DNA from: Terrimonas sp.
GTDB taxonomy: Bacteria > Bacteroidota > Bacteroidia > Chitinophagales > Chitinophagaceae
Assembly: GCF_003075435.1 (NCBI RefSeq)
Contig: NZ_QCZJ01000020.1
Location: 1 to 64,000, forward strand
Reading direction: 5' to 3'
DNA length: 64,000 nt
Shown here: positions 34,936 to 43,387 of the stretch, piece after piece
How positions within the stretch are numbered: position 1 is the first letter of the stretch
Layout of the letters: every line of letters starts with the position of its first letter
Program-made: the position numbers and the translations under genes
Notes under the pieces: model-generated
What the model was told of the DNA's origin: nothing
Databases searched by the model: none
Seen by the model: the letters and a program-made list of their open reading frames with translations, nothing else

Positions 34936-36078
34936 TCAGTTCAACACTTCACCTAACTTCTTAATTAAATCTTCCCCTCTTAAACTTTTTGCGATAATCT
35001 TTCCTTCTTTATCGAGTAAGAAATTCATTGGTATGCCTTTAACGCCGTATAACGCCGCGGCATCGCTTCGCCAGCCTTTTAAATCAGACACCTGGGTCCA
35101 GGCAAGCTTATCATCTTTAATAGCTTTTTCCCAATTCTCTTTTTTCTCGTCTAAAGAAACGCCTAATATTTCAAAGCCCTTTGCTTTATACATATTGTAA
35201 GCCTTAACTACAGCAGGATTTTCCTGGCGGCATGGTCCGCACCAGCTTGCCCAAAAATCAACCAAAGTATATTTTCCTTTGAAAGAAGAAAGTGATACAG
35301 GCTTACCTGAAACATCAGTTAATGTAAACTCCGGTGCAACACCGCCGATCGCTGTTTTCTTTGCTGACTCCAATGCCTCTTTAACCTGTTTTCCAAAATG
35401 AGAATTTTTTATTCCTTCATTGAGACCGGTAAATAAGGGCTCAAGTTCATTGGGATCTACATCATAAGCAAATGTTTGCGCTAATTGCAATGCACTTACA
35501 TACGAAGCGGGATTTTCCTTCACGAATTTTACAACAAGTGCTTTGTTCTCATCTCCAAGCGCCTCGTAGTTCTTTTGAACTTCTCCAATTTTTTCAGCAT
35601 TGCCTGTGGCAACAGCCTGCTGGTAATCTTCCATCAGTTTCTTTTGCTTTTCTTCAAGAGGTTTTAAAGAAAGTATAAACTTTTCCAGTTCCTGCTGGCT
35701 TACGCCGCCGTTTACTTTGCCTTTTCCAACAGAATCTGCAGCGGCCTGAATGGTGATTGTACCCGGCTCAAGAAATACATAAAGCGGAGCCTGTCTGCCA
35801 TCTTCCTGGCCTAAAATACCAAATACCGCAAACTGGGGCTCTGCAGCAAATCCTTTAAACTCAAAATTACCTTTATCCAATTTTACAGAATCTGGTTTTT
35901 CTGCCTGCGTTTGCACGTTGTATAAATACACCCAGCCGCTATCAAGCCCGGTTATTTTTCCTTTTACAGTATAGCTTGAATCGCCAGGCGCAGCTTTAGT
36001 AAATTTATCAGCGTTATTATTATTGCCACAGGAAGCTAATGCGGCTAATAATACTACGCTTACCATTAATTTGTGCAT
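34936..36078 (-). CDS. TlpA-like thiol-disulfide oxidoreductase with DUF4369
   Basis: A 380-residue lipoprotein (LLAALASC, Cys17). The N-terminal DUF4369 domain (about 34-135) shows YTVKGKITGLDSGWVYLYN and LDKGNFEFKGFAAEP. A helical linker (about 130-245) precedes the AhpC/TSA-thioredoxin domain: GVAPEFTLTDVSGKPVSLSSFKGKYTLVDFWASWCGPCRQENP, with the active-site Cys280-Gly-Pro-Cys283 and later KGIPMNFLLDKEGKII with the cis-proline. It acts outside the cytoplasm as a thiol reductase, common in Bacteroidota. I chose the ATG at 36078 because the signal peptide begins there. It ends beside the shared terminator and has no operon partner. Confidence 0.9.
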   Translation of the reverse strand: MHKLMVSVVLLAALASCGNNNNADKFTKAAPGDSSYTVKGKITGLDSGWVYLYNVQTQAEKPDSVKLDKGNFEFKGFAAEPQFAVFGILGQEDGRQAPLYVFLEPGTITIQAAADSVGKGKVNGGVSQQELEKFILSLKPLEEKQKKLMEDYQQAVATGNAEKIGEVQKNYEALGDENKALVVKFVKENPASYVSALQLAQTFAYDVDPNELEPLFTGLNEGIKNSHFGKQVKEALESAKKTAIGGVAPEFTLTDVSGKPVSLSSFKGKYTLVDFWASWCGPCRQENPAVVKAYNMYKAKGFEILGVSLDEKKENWEKAIKDDKLAWTQVSDLKGWRSDAAALYGVKGIPMNFLLDKEGKIIAKSLRGEDLIKKLGEVLN

Positions 36079-36210
36079 GTAAATAATTTTAAGCCGCGAA
36101 AGTACATATTCTATGTGGGTTATAACAGCCAAATCAATGTAAAACAATGTTATTTTATAAAGATGCATTTCAATTTCCCGTATCTAAAATGATACATTGG
36201 CATAAGGCAT

Positions 36211-36336
36211 AGACCGCTCCTTTGGTCGGGGTGACAAACTGTGGGAATTATGCTGGGCTATAGTACAATTGTTGAACATTTATTCTAATGCCGAACATTG
36301 TACCATCGCTTGTCACCCCGACCAAAGGAAGGGTCT
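36211..36336. repeat. 126-nt inverted-repeat element
   Basis: The terminal 27-nt arms (36211-36237 and 36310-36336) are complementary at 25 of 27 positions, with the shared core CCTTTGGTCGGGGTGACAA. Inside, GTACAAT (36263-36269) and ATTGTAC (36297-36303) form a second stem. It lies in the 36079-36459 gap, which has no gene. GC-rich arms in an A/T-rich spacer look like a dispersed REP/BIME- or MITE-type element. No encoded protein is possible at this length. Confidence 0.7.
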
Positions 36337-36406
36337 GCAACAATCTTAAACAAGCGAAAAAAATTGAAATACGCTCAATAGAATGGAACACAGGTGTATA
36401 TGTAAA

Positions 36407-36435
36407 AACGCAGCGATGAAATTCATCGCTGCGTT
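36407..36435 (-). terminator. Terminator of the 36460 gene
   Basis: AACGCAGCGATGAA (36407-36420) and TTCATCGCTGCGTT (36422-36435) form 14 perfect pairs around a single base. On the minus strand a T-run (TTTTTACA) follows. It is 24 bp after the stop codon of the 36460 gene. Confidence 0.82.
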
Positions 36436-36459
36436 CTCATTATCTGTAAGAATATAAGT

Positions 36460-37536
36460 TTACTGGTATTGTATATAAATAGGCTGCGGCTTCAATTTCA
36501 GCACTTCTTCAGGCGTCATGGTACGGCTGCCTTTTTCGCGGAAATCATTTTTATAAAATATTTTAAAGCCTGCATACTGAACCGGTTCTTTATAAACATA
36601 CTGGCGGTAAGTATTGATTTTGCGTGCCTGCAATCCCCAGCCATCCATATCTATCACTACCTGAACTTCAGGGCGTGTTTTAATTTGTTTATATCCTGTC
36701 ATCATACCCTGTGTAAAGCGATGCACAATAAGAATTTTGGGAGGAAGATTGTATTTCTTTACCAGGTCAGCAAGATAACCGGTTACATAATTGATATCAT
36801 CAGCATTAAATGTTCCGATTACGGTTCCGGGGCGTGCACCGGTTTTCATTGAAAACTCGGGGTCTATACCGAAATGTACATCAGGACGCATCAGGTATTT
36901 TTCCAGCAATGGAACTTCCTGCTGCAAAGTGCTGAGCCCGACCTGTATATCAATAAAAGTAAGCGCGTCTATTTCTTTAGACATGCTTAACACAGAATCT
37001 ATCTGGTGAAAGGGCATACGCAAACGGTACTTACCATCTCTGCCTGGGCTGCCCTGTGCGGTTACTGCTATATAGTGTAAGGCGGGTATTACTTCAGTTG
37101 CTGAATCTGCGGCTTCCCATTTTGTTACTTCCTCTTTTAATTTAGCAAGCATCTGCGCACGGGGAAGTTCACCCAGTATACCCATTTGTTTTGAGTATAA
37201 ATTGCCATAGTAAGAAACCACACGCTTAAAGGGAAATATAGCGCCGGGTAATGGATAAGGCGCCTGCACGGGCCACAAACCAGAACTATCGCCATTAGCT
37301 AACTGAATATTTTTTTGATTATAAAGCGCCGTATCAAGCACCGCTGCTTTGGCTACCGGTGCTTCCTGTGCAGCAACAGCAACCGCTTTTTTATCAGTGG
37401 TATCTGCGATAGCAGCCTTTTCTTCTGAAAAAGACTGGCTGCAGTTTGAAAAGCCTGTAAGAAACGCTAAGAGTACGGATACGCTAAAACCACGCGACAG
37501 TGCCTGGGTTAGCATACGGTTAGTAAGAAGGTTCAT
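36460..37536 (-). CDS. Hypothetical lipoprotein, possibly TIM-barrel-like
   Basis: A 358-residue exported lipoprotein with a signal peptide (SVSVLLAFLTGFSNC, Cys32) and an Ala/Lys/Asp-rich linker (about 36-68). The main domain (about 85-358) shows FPFKRVVSYYGNLYSKQMGILGE, IPALHYIAVTAQGSPGRDGKYRLRMP, ALTFIDIQVGLSTLQQEVPLLEKYLMRPDVHFGIDPEFSM, ILIVHRFTQGMMTGY and VQVVIDMDGWG. The alternation of strands ending in D, H and E with helices suggests a TIM barrel, perhaps of glycan-active type, but I do not recognise a family. It is a single gene with its own terminator. Its neighbours give no clear functional hint. Confidence 0.68.
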   Translation of the reverse strand: MNLLTNRMLTQALSRGFSVSVLLAFLTGFSNCSQSFSEEKAAIADTTDKKAVAVAAQEAPVAKAAVLDTALYNQKNIQLANGDSSGLWPVQAPYPLPGAIFPFKRVVSYYGNLYSKQMGILGELPRAQMLAKLKEEVTKWEAADSATEVIPALHYIAVTAQGSPGRDGKYRLRMPFHQIDSVLSMSKEIDALTFIDIQVGLSTLQQEVPLLEKYLMRPDVHFGIDPEFSMKTGARPGTVIGTFNADDINYVTGYLADLVKKYNLPPKILIVHRFTQGMMTGYKQIKTRPEVQVVIDMDGWGLQARKINTYRQYVYKEPVQYAGFKIFYKNDFREKGSRTMTPEEVLKLKPQPIYIQYQ

Positions 37537-37820
37537 AGAGATGGTTGTAATCGGTTATTTAATTTTTTGCAAATAAACATGTAAAATGCTGTAAAAACGT
37601 GATGATCAGGTAAATATTATCAACAGCTTTATATTATTTTTTCCAGGTATTTTTATAATTTTTAAAATTATTAGTCCATCAATTTTGTAGACTAATAATT
37701 TTATCCTAATATTGCTTATGCTTTTGCAATCACTCCATTTTAATGCCAATGTTTTGTGGCGATGTAGACAGGATATTTATCCTGTTTAAATTGTATTTTC
37801 TTAACAAAAATTTTGGGTTG

Positions 37821-38135
37821 ATGAAAGCGCTTCTTTTTATTATTCCTTTAACAATAGTTTCATATAGCCTGTATAATCATTGGAATGTATCTGCTTCACC
37901 TGTGATCATCCGGGGAAAAGTTGTAGCCAAACAATCAAACGTGCCGGTGCAGCAGGCTTATATTCATATAACCGCGGGGGAAGAAGAAGCCATAACAGCA
38001 AAAGACGGAAGTTTTATCATTAAAACCTGGCAAAGTTTACCTGTTGAATGCACGGTTGAGCATAAAGATTTTATTAAAAGGAAAATGACCATCACAGATA
38101 ATAACAATTTGATCATTGTATTACAGGCAAAGTAA
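37821..38135 (+). CDS. Small CarboxypepD_reg-like protein
   Basis: A 104-residue protein with a hydrophobic N-terminal segment (ALLFIIPLTIVSYSLYNHW; signal or anchor) and a single carboxypeptidase-regulatory-like domain: PVIIRGKVVAKQSNVPVQQAYIHIT, ITAKDGSFIIKTW, PVECTVEHKDFIKRKMTI. I chose the ATG at 37821 because it opens the hydrophobic segment; an ATG at 37743 adds 26 residues with no evident role. It is probably periplasmic or outer-membrane-associated. It precedes a tRNA-like sequence by 17 bp. The 37537-37820 region has no clear promoter box. Confidence 0.62.
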   Translation: MKALLFIIPLTIVSYSLYNHWNVSASPVIIRGKVVAKQSNVPVQQAYIHITAGEEEAITAKDGSFIIKTWQSLPVECTVEHKDFIKRKMTITDNNNLIIVLQAK

Positions 38136-38152
38136 TTAAGCAAAGCAACATG

Positions 38153-38226
38153 AGTTACGTGGCCGAGAGGAAAGGCGAAGGCCGGCAAGTCCTTTTACGA
38201 AGGTTCGATTCCTTCCGTAACTGCGA
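38153..38226 (+). tRNA. tRNA-like gene, aberrant (GCA anticodon if read canonically)
   Basis: The acceptor stem AGTTACG (38153-38159) pairs perfectly with CGTAACT (38216-38222). A D-arm GCC...GGC with an internal AGAGG lies at about 38162-38176. The T-arm is perfect: GAAGG-TTCGATT-CCTTC (38199-38215). The anticodon arm (38178-38194) has only four good pairs and a C-T mismatch; a seven-base loop CGGCAAG would place GCA (Cys) at 34-36, but position 33 is G, not T. No CCA follows (G then CGA). Outside the acceptor stem CATG and a displaced CATG can also pair. It may be a tRNA pseudogene, an atypical tRNA or a tRNA-like RNA. A strong hairpin follows at 38248-38275. Confidence 0.45.
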
Positions 38227-38247
38227 GTCATGAGGTATCCAATTAAG

Positions 38248-38275
38248 AAGTCCTTCTGTTTTTACAGAAGGACTT
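38248..38275. terminator. Hairpin after the tRNA-like sequence
   Basis: AAGTCCTTCTGT (38248-38259) pairs perfectly over 12 bp with ACAGAAGGACTT (38264-38275) around TTTT. The following T-run is short. It lies between the tRNA-like sequence and the end of the convergent minus-strand gene and could end either transcript. Confidence 0.65.
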
Positions 38276-38442
38276 TCGACTATTAAAAAATATGTCCAAT
38301 AGCTATAGCTCACAGGTTTCCTCAAAAAAAAGCCAGTCCACTGTAGATGCAATGCCCACACCACCATGAGATATAAATAGTCATGAACTAAACGTACCTG
38401 ACAATTACAATACAGCCTGTCAATCTACAATCATTTTACACG

Positions 38443-41400
38443 CTATCTCGTCACTGTCAGCACTCCATTCATTATTCTCCAGTGACCCGGGTATGAACAG
38501 ATGAACGGGTATTCACCCGGCACATCAGGCACCCGGAATTTCAGGCTGAATTTTTCATTGGGATTTACCAACGGCGTAGCCGCCAACACATCCGGTGTTG
38601 AAGGCACATATTGTGCAAGGGCACCTTCAGGTGTTTGTGCCAGTTTATCCGCCGCATCTCCTACCCTTTGCATACTGCCCTGGGAAAGTATGAGCAGGTT
38701 ATGCTGCATGAAGTCAACATTATCCAATACAATTTCAAGTATAGTTCCCGCCTTTGCAGTTAGCTTGTTCTGTGCAAATTTCATTTCATGGGGAATGGTT
38801 TTTAAAACAATCGCCGCATCAGGCCTGCCCAGGCTTTCCGTTTTCTTTTCCGCAAGTAAGGTCTCTAATCTTGCAGCCGTTATTTTACCAATACCCCGGC
38901 TGCTGTCAGGATAATTGCCTGCTTTTTCGGCGCCTTTGCTGCGATAATCATGACCTAATCTTAAACCCGGATCGCGGAGTGGAATATTGAATAATCCTTT
39001 TGCCTGACCTGTCGCAACTTCTTTGTCATCAACCAGCAATTCCATTTTACCACCCTTGCGTAAAATAGCGGTTACAGTAAACTTAGCTACCGCTGTATCT
39101 TTTGATTGAATGATGGATGTTTTTCCCTGCTGATTCACCTGGAAATTGATCCGTTTATCTTTTCCAATATATACTGCATAACCATTCTGCATATTGCCCT
39201 GCGCCACTATAGCGCCTTTGGGATTCTCTTTCCCGGTTTCAACATTTGCCGTAAAAAATATTTCGCGGCCGGTTAAGTCTGGTAAGCTACTGGGACGAAT
39301 ATATGCATACTGTTGCAAAGGCAGAACATTCAATACAGAACGCATCATAATACGATGAATCAATCCTGCTTTTCCCAGCTCTACATTCTCGTTAATACCA
39401 CTTGCCTTAAACGCTTTTTCAAAACCGGCGTGGTGAACAGTAGCCGCTATGTACAGTGCTTTCTGTATCCATTTGTCTTCTGCGCTGCCGCCTTCTTTTG
39501 TGGCAATTTTAAACAACACATCCCCTGCTTCATCAGATGCAGGCAGATCGCATGTTTTTAATATAGCAGCCAATACCACACGAAGATCTTTATCATTAAA
39601 CACACCAGATTCAATCAGTAGTTTTGTAATATCAGCAGTTGCCGGCAACACCTGTATAGCTGCTCTTCTTACACCAGCCGAGGGATGCTTTAATGCAGTG
39701 GCAACAACTTCAATCGCTTTTTTATCTTTTTCATCCAACAGCTTTAAACCCTGCAAAGTCCAAAGCGCATGTACAGCAGCAGGGTTCAGCCCCAGCTCAT
39801 CTGTTTTTGTATCGCTGATAATATCATATAACTTATCAGCCGCTTTTGTATTACCGGATTCAACCAGTAAGCGTTGTGCTGTTGTGCGCCAGAACATATT
39901 ATCGCTGCGCAATGCTTTTACAAGACCATCAGCATCATCTTTCTTCAACGACTTAATGCTGCTTACTTTATCCTTCTTATAATGCACCCGGTAAATCCTG
40001 CCTTTGGCAGAATCACGCAATGCGTTAATATGTGCATTGCCTTTACCGGTCTCAAAACCTTCCGGCGTTGGATTGTGCTGAATAATAAAATTATACCAGT
40101 CCAAAAACCATACATCTCCATCCGGGCCAACTTCTGCCTGCACAGGTCCAAACCATTCATCAGCGCTTGCTACAAAATTCCATCCGTCTTCTCCTTCTTT
40201 AAACGATGAACCATCTGGCTCAATAATGGTTTTATGAATTATTCTCCCGGTAGGTTCGCATACAAAGGCAATACGGTTCCAGTACTCTTTGGGATAATTG
40301 CGTGCAGTATATAAATTATGCCCGGCCGCGGAGGTAAATCCTCCATGTACATCTACCTGGCGAAGATTTTTAGTGACCACATGCATTGCATAATGACTTT
40401 CGGTTTTTTCAATACCGGTTTCATTATTCTCCCCGCTCATATCAAAATAACGTTTAGGAATAGTATAGGATGCATTATGTGTATTGTTGGCGGTGGAAAT
40501 AAATACATCAAAATCTTCAGAGAAGCCAAGTCCCCAGGTATTGTTAGATGTATTACCCAAAAATTCCATCTGCTTTCCATCCGGCGTAAACCGGTATAAT
40601 GCCTGCGAAAAACGTGTTGTATCTTTACTATCTCCTACCACACCTTTAAACCCTGAATAACCTACCGTAGCCCAGATAGTATTATCAGGCCCGTATTTAA
40701 AGTTAGACGGGCCGGCATGCGTATCAAATACGCCCCATCCCGTCATGATGGTCTCTCTTACATCCGCTTTATCATCTCCATCGGTATCTTTTAAGAAAAG
40801 AAAATCAGGCGCCTGTGCCACAACAATGCCACCATTGGCAAACGCGAAGCTGGTAGGTATATTCAATTTATCCGCAAACACTGTAAATTTATCCGCCCTG
40901 CCATCACCGTCAGTATCTTCTAAAATTTTGATCAGATCCCTGCCTTCTGTTTTGGTTTCACGAACCATATTGGGATAATCCACTGTTTCGGCTACCCACA
41001 ACCGCCCTCTTTCATCCCATGCCATGTGAATAGGTTTATGAATATCCGGTTCTGAGGCAAAAAGCTGCAGCTCAAAACCAACCGGCACCTGTACCATCTT
41101 CATGGATTCTTCCGGCGATAACGGCGCCTGGAACATTGGAGAAGGATCGCGCTTTTCATAGTTAGGCATTTTAGCTTCAGTATAGGCGGGATCAGGTTCT
41201 TTAAATGCTTCAACGAGCGACCGGGCATGATCACCAACAGCCCATAGAATACCATTATATACAAGCTTCAGAAAGCCAGGATTCACAAATGTTTTTTCAT
41301 TATGACCATACGCGGTATAAAACACCCTGCCATCACCATAGGTACGGACCCAGGTATATGGTTCATGATGATCTCCCTCTACCCTTTCGGTCAGCACTTC

Positions 41401-41937
41401 TATGCTTTTGCTGATCTTATCGTGTACATATGTTTCATCTTCTGTTGAAAACGCTGGTACATCTTTCATAACAGGATGTTCCGGTTTTACGATCACCGCG
41501 GTAAATAAATCATATTGATGGGTCTTGAACTGGCCGCCTATCAGGTCAACCACTTCAGGCGAATTACGAAAACACCACGATGCACAATGCAGGGGAATAA
41601 ATCCTTTACCCGATTTTACAAAATCAAGCAATGCTTTTTCCTGCGGTTTAGTAATGCTGTCGTGGTTGGCATATAATATCAATCCATCATACAGTTGAAA
41701 ATCTTCTTTCAGCATATCATCAGGATTGGTGGTATAGGTAATATTTATCCCTTTCTTAAAATACTCCTTCGACAATATATCTGCCAGTTGCTCCGAATCG
41801 TGATGCTTGCTTTTATGCCCAAGGAACAACAGTTCAAGCCTGCGGGGCTTATTATCTTTATCTTTCTGTTTACACGAAACCATTAAAACCGTGGCGGAAA
41901 AAATGCACGCCAGCAAAACCAGAATATTTTTTTTCAT
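38443..41937 (-). CDS. ThuA / PVC-type dehydrogenase / HEAT / blue-copper fusion lipoprotein
   Basis: A 1164-residue lipoprotein (SATVLMVSC, Cys22). Order: ThuA-like domain about 33-240 (LELLFLGHKSKHHDSEQLADIL, FIPLHCASWCF, YTAYGHNEKTF); beta-propeller of the membrane-bound dehydrogenase family about 285-660 (VPVGFELQLFASEPDIHKPIHMAWDERGRLWVAETVDYPN, DTDGDGRADKFTVFAD); HEAT-like helices about 680-870; a lectin-like region about 900-1010; and a C-terminal plastocyanin/azurin fold with type 1 copper ligands His1079, Cys1147, His1152 and Met1156. The architecture suggests surface oxidation of a sugar-like substrate with electrons passing to copper. A Gfo/Idh/MocA oxidoreductase gene lies just upstream. 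Confidence 0.9.
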   Translation of the reverse strand: MKKNILVLLACIFSATVLMVSCKQKDKDNKPRRLELLFLGHKSKHHDSEQLADILSKEYFKKGINITYTTNPDDMLKEDFQLYDGLILYANHDSITKPQEKALLDFVKSGKGFIPLHCASWCFRNSPEVVDLIGGQFKTHQYDLFTAVIVKPEHPVMKDVPAFSTEDETYVHDKISKSIEVLTERVEGDHHEPYTWVRTYGDGRVFYTAYGHNEKTFVNPGFLKLVYNGILWAVGDHARSLVEAFKEPDPAYTEAKMPNYEKRDPSPMFQAPLSPEESMKMVQVPVGFELQLFASEPDIHKPIHMAWDERGRLWVAETVDYPNMVRETKTEGRDLIKILEDTDGDGRADKFTVFADKLNIPTSFAFANGGIVVAQAPDFLFLKDTDGDDKADVRETIMTGWGVFDTHAGPSNFKYGPDNTIWATVGYSGFKGVVGDSKDTTRFSQALYRFTPDGKQMEFLGNTSNNTWGLGFSEDFDVFISTANNTHNASYTIPKRYFDMSGENNETGIEKTESHYAMHVVTKNLRQVDVHGGFTSAAGHNLYTARNYPKEYWNRIAFVCEPTGRIIHKTIIEPDGSSFKEGEDGWNFVASADEWFGPVQAEVGPDGDVWFLDWYNFIIQHNPTPEGFETGKGNAHINALRDSAKGRIYRVHYKKDKVSSIKSLKKDDADGLVKALRSDNMFWRTTAQRLLVESGNTKAADKLYDIISDTKTDELGLNPAAVHALWTLQGLKLLDEKDKKAIEVVATALKHPSAGVRRAAIQVLPATADITKLLIESGVFNDKDLRVVLAAILKTCDLPASDEAGDVLFKIATKEGGSAEDKWIQKALYIAATVHHAGFEKAFKASGINENVELGKAGLIHRIMMRSVLNVLPLQQYAYIRPSSLPDLTGREIFFTANVETGKENPKGAIVAQGNMQNGYAVYIGKDKRINFQVNQQGKTSIIQSKDTAVAKFTVTAILRKGGKMELLVDDKEVATGQAKGLFNIPLRDPGLRLGHDYRSKGAEKAGNYPDSSRGIGKITAARLETLLAEKKTESLGRPDAAIVLKTIPHEMKFAQNKLTAKAGTILEIVLDNVDFMQHNLLILSQGSMQRVGDAADKLAQTPEGALAQYVPSTPDVLAATPLVNPNEKFSLKFRVPDVPGEYPFICSYPGHWRIMNGVLTVTR

Positions 41938-41948
41938 GTTGGTGAATA

Positions 41949-42056
41949 TGAATTACAAGTTTCAAGTTTCAGATTGCGGGTTACGGGTTGCGGGTCATAA
42001 AGCATTCAACTTATTAACAGCTTTGTACTTTAAGTACCTGTAACCCGTAACACTTA
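41949..42056. repeat. Word-repeat inverted repeat (member 2)
   Basis: Repeated words TTTCAAGTTTCAG and GCGGGTTACGGGTTGCGGGT at 41956-41997 face GTAACCCGTAACACTTACCCC at 42040-42060. The right arm reaches into the last codons of the minus-strand 42054 gene (its stop is inside the repeat). It resembles members 1 and 3. Confidence 0.5.
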
Positions 42057-43187
42057 CCCCTTACCACTTGTTAACGTAAACTCCGGCAACCTCACTATCT
42101 CCCCGCCTTTTTTTGCAGACTCATGCGCCAGTATACCTACGCAGGTAATATTGGCAGATTGTCTTGCATTGGGGAAAGGCTCACGTTTATCAACAAGCGC
42201 AGAAATAAACTCATGCACCAGGTGCGGATGCGAGCCCCCATGGCCTGCCCCCTGCGTAAATGATAAATGCTGGTGCTCGTCGGTATCGTATACACCTCCG
42301 GTTGTAAAACGCTGTATCTCTTTCGGCAGTAAATGCGCAAAATCAGGACATTCTACTTTTTCAGGAATTTCAGGCTCCGGCTTTTTAGCGGTATGCACTA
42401 CCAAAGGTTCTCCTTCAATCAACGGCCATTCCACAGATTTTTTTGAACCATATACCTCAAAGCTTTCACGGTATTGCCTTGCTACGTCAAATAAAGAACG
42501 GTAGATATAAGCGCTGATATCTGAGTCTTTAAATTTGATATGTGTGCTTTCTACCGCGTAAGGAGAATTATAATGCTTGTGCAGCTCTTCTCTTATAGTG
42601 CCTGAGCCAAAGCAGGAAACATATTCCGCTTCAGCGCGGGTTAAACCAAGTACAGGACCAACACAATGTGTAGCATAATACATAGGAGGAAGCCCTGGCC
42701 AGTAATTAGGCCATCCATCCATATCCTGCTGGTGACTTGCTTTTAAAAATTGTAGTTTACCAAGCTCTCCTTTCTCATACATATCTTTCATGAATAAAAA
42801 CTCCCTGGCATATACAACTGTTTCCATCATCATATATGTCAATCCCGTTTCTTTAACCAGCGCTACAATCTGTTTACATTCCTCAACCGTTGTTGCCATT
42901 GGTACGGTACATGCTACATGCTTTCCAGCTTTCAATGCTTTAATAGATTGTGTTGCATGATCGGGAATAGGTGTATTAATATGAACGGCATGCACATCGG
43001 GGTCTTTCAGCAATTCATCATAATCGGTATATCTTTTTTCAATACCAAACGCATCTCCCACTTTATCAAGACTTTCTTTATTACGCTGGCATATAGCATA
43101 CATATTTGCGTTTGGATGGCGCTGGTAAATAGGTATGAATTCCGCACCAAACCCCAGGCCGATAATAGCAACATTGATTTTTGACAT
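42054..43187 (-). CDS. Gfo/Idh/MocA-family oxidoreductase
   Basis: A 377-residue cytoplasmic NAD(P)-dependent oxidoreductase. The Rossmann domain begins INVAIIGLGFGAEFIPIYQRHP (GLGFGAE dinucleotide-binding loop), followed by HINTPIPDHATQSIKALKAGKHVACTVPMATT, where the family Lys-Pro is Val-Pro (C-T-V-P), a change at a usually conserved place. The C-terminal domain includes PMYYATHCVGPVLGLTRAEAEYV. The last residues, SGKG, come from the word repeat at the 3' end, so the tail may be a recent addition. It has no signal peptide. It lies between the ThuA/copper fusion gene and an AraC regulator on the same strand; a shared sugar or inositol-type pathway is inferred. Confidence 0.88.
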   Translation of the reverse strand: MSKINVAIIGLGFGAEFIPIYQRHPNANMYAICQRNKESLDKVGDAFGIEKRYTDYDELLKDPDVHAVHINTPIPDHATQSIKALKAGKHVACTVPMATTVEECKQIVALVKETGLTYMMMETVVYAREFLFMKDMYEKGELGKLQFLKASHQQDMDGWPNYWPGLPPMYYATHCVGPVLGLTRAEAEYVSCFGSGTIREELHKHYNSPYAVESTHIKFKDSDISAYIYRSLFDVARQYRESFEVYGSKKSVEWPLIEGEPLVVHTAKKPEPEIPEKVECPDFAHLLPKEIQRFTTGGVYDTDEHQHLSFTQGAGHGGSHPHLVHEFISALVDKREPFPNARQSANITCVGILAHESAKKGGEIVRLPEFTLTSGKG

Positions 43188-43387
43188 AAAGCATTATGTT
43201 ATAAATGAAAGATTAAAAGTTTTACCAGGATCAATGCAAAACTTCTGCAAACAGTGAAGCATGTAATGACATAGCAATCTTGGTAAGCGACTAAGTTAAG
43301 TAATATCCCTGTGTAAGTTTAAGCGGATTATATCCAAAACATACTGTATTTTGTCCTAAATATTAAAAAAGAATAAATTATGGGCAA

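Noticed and set aside
39449-39982. A 177-codon plus-strand frame inside the ThuA/copper fusion gene
   Set aside because: It is antisense to a well-defined domain protein and Ser/Ala-rich in the way complementary frames are; no supporting signal.
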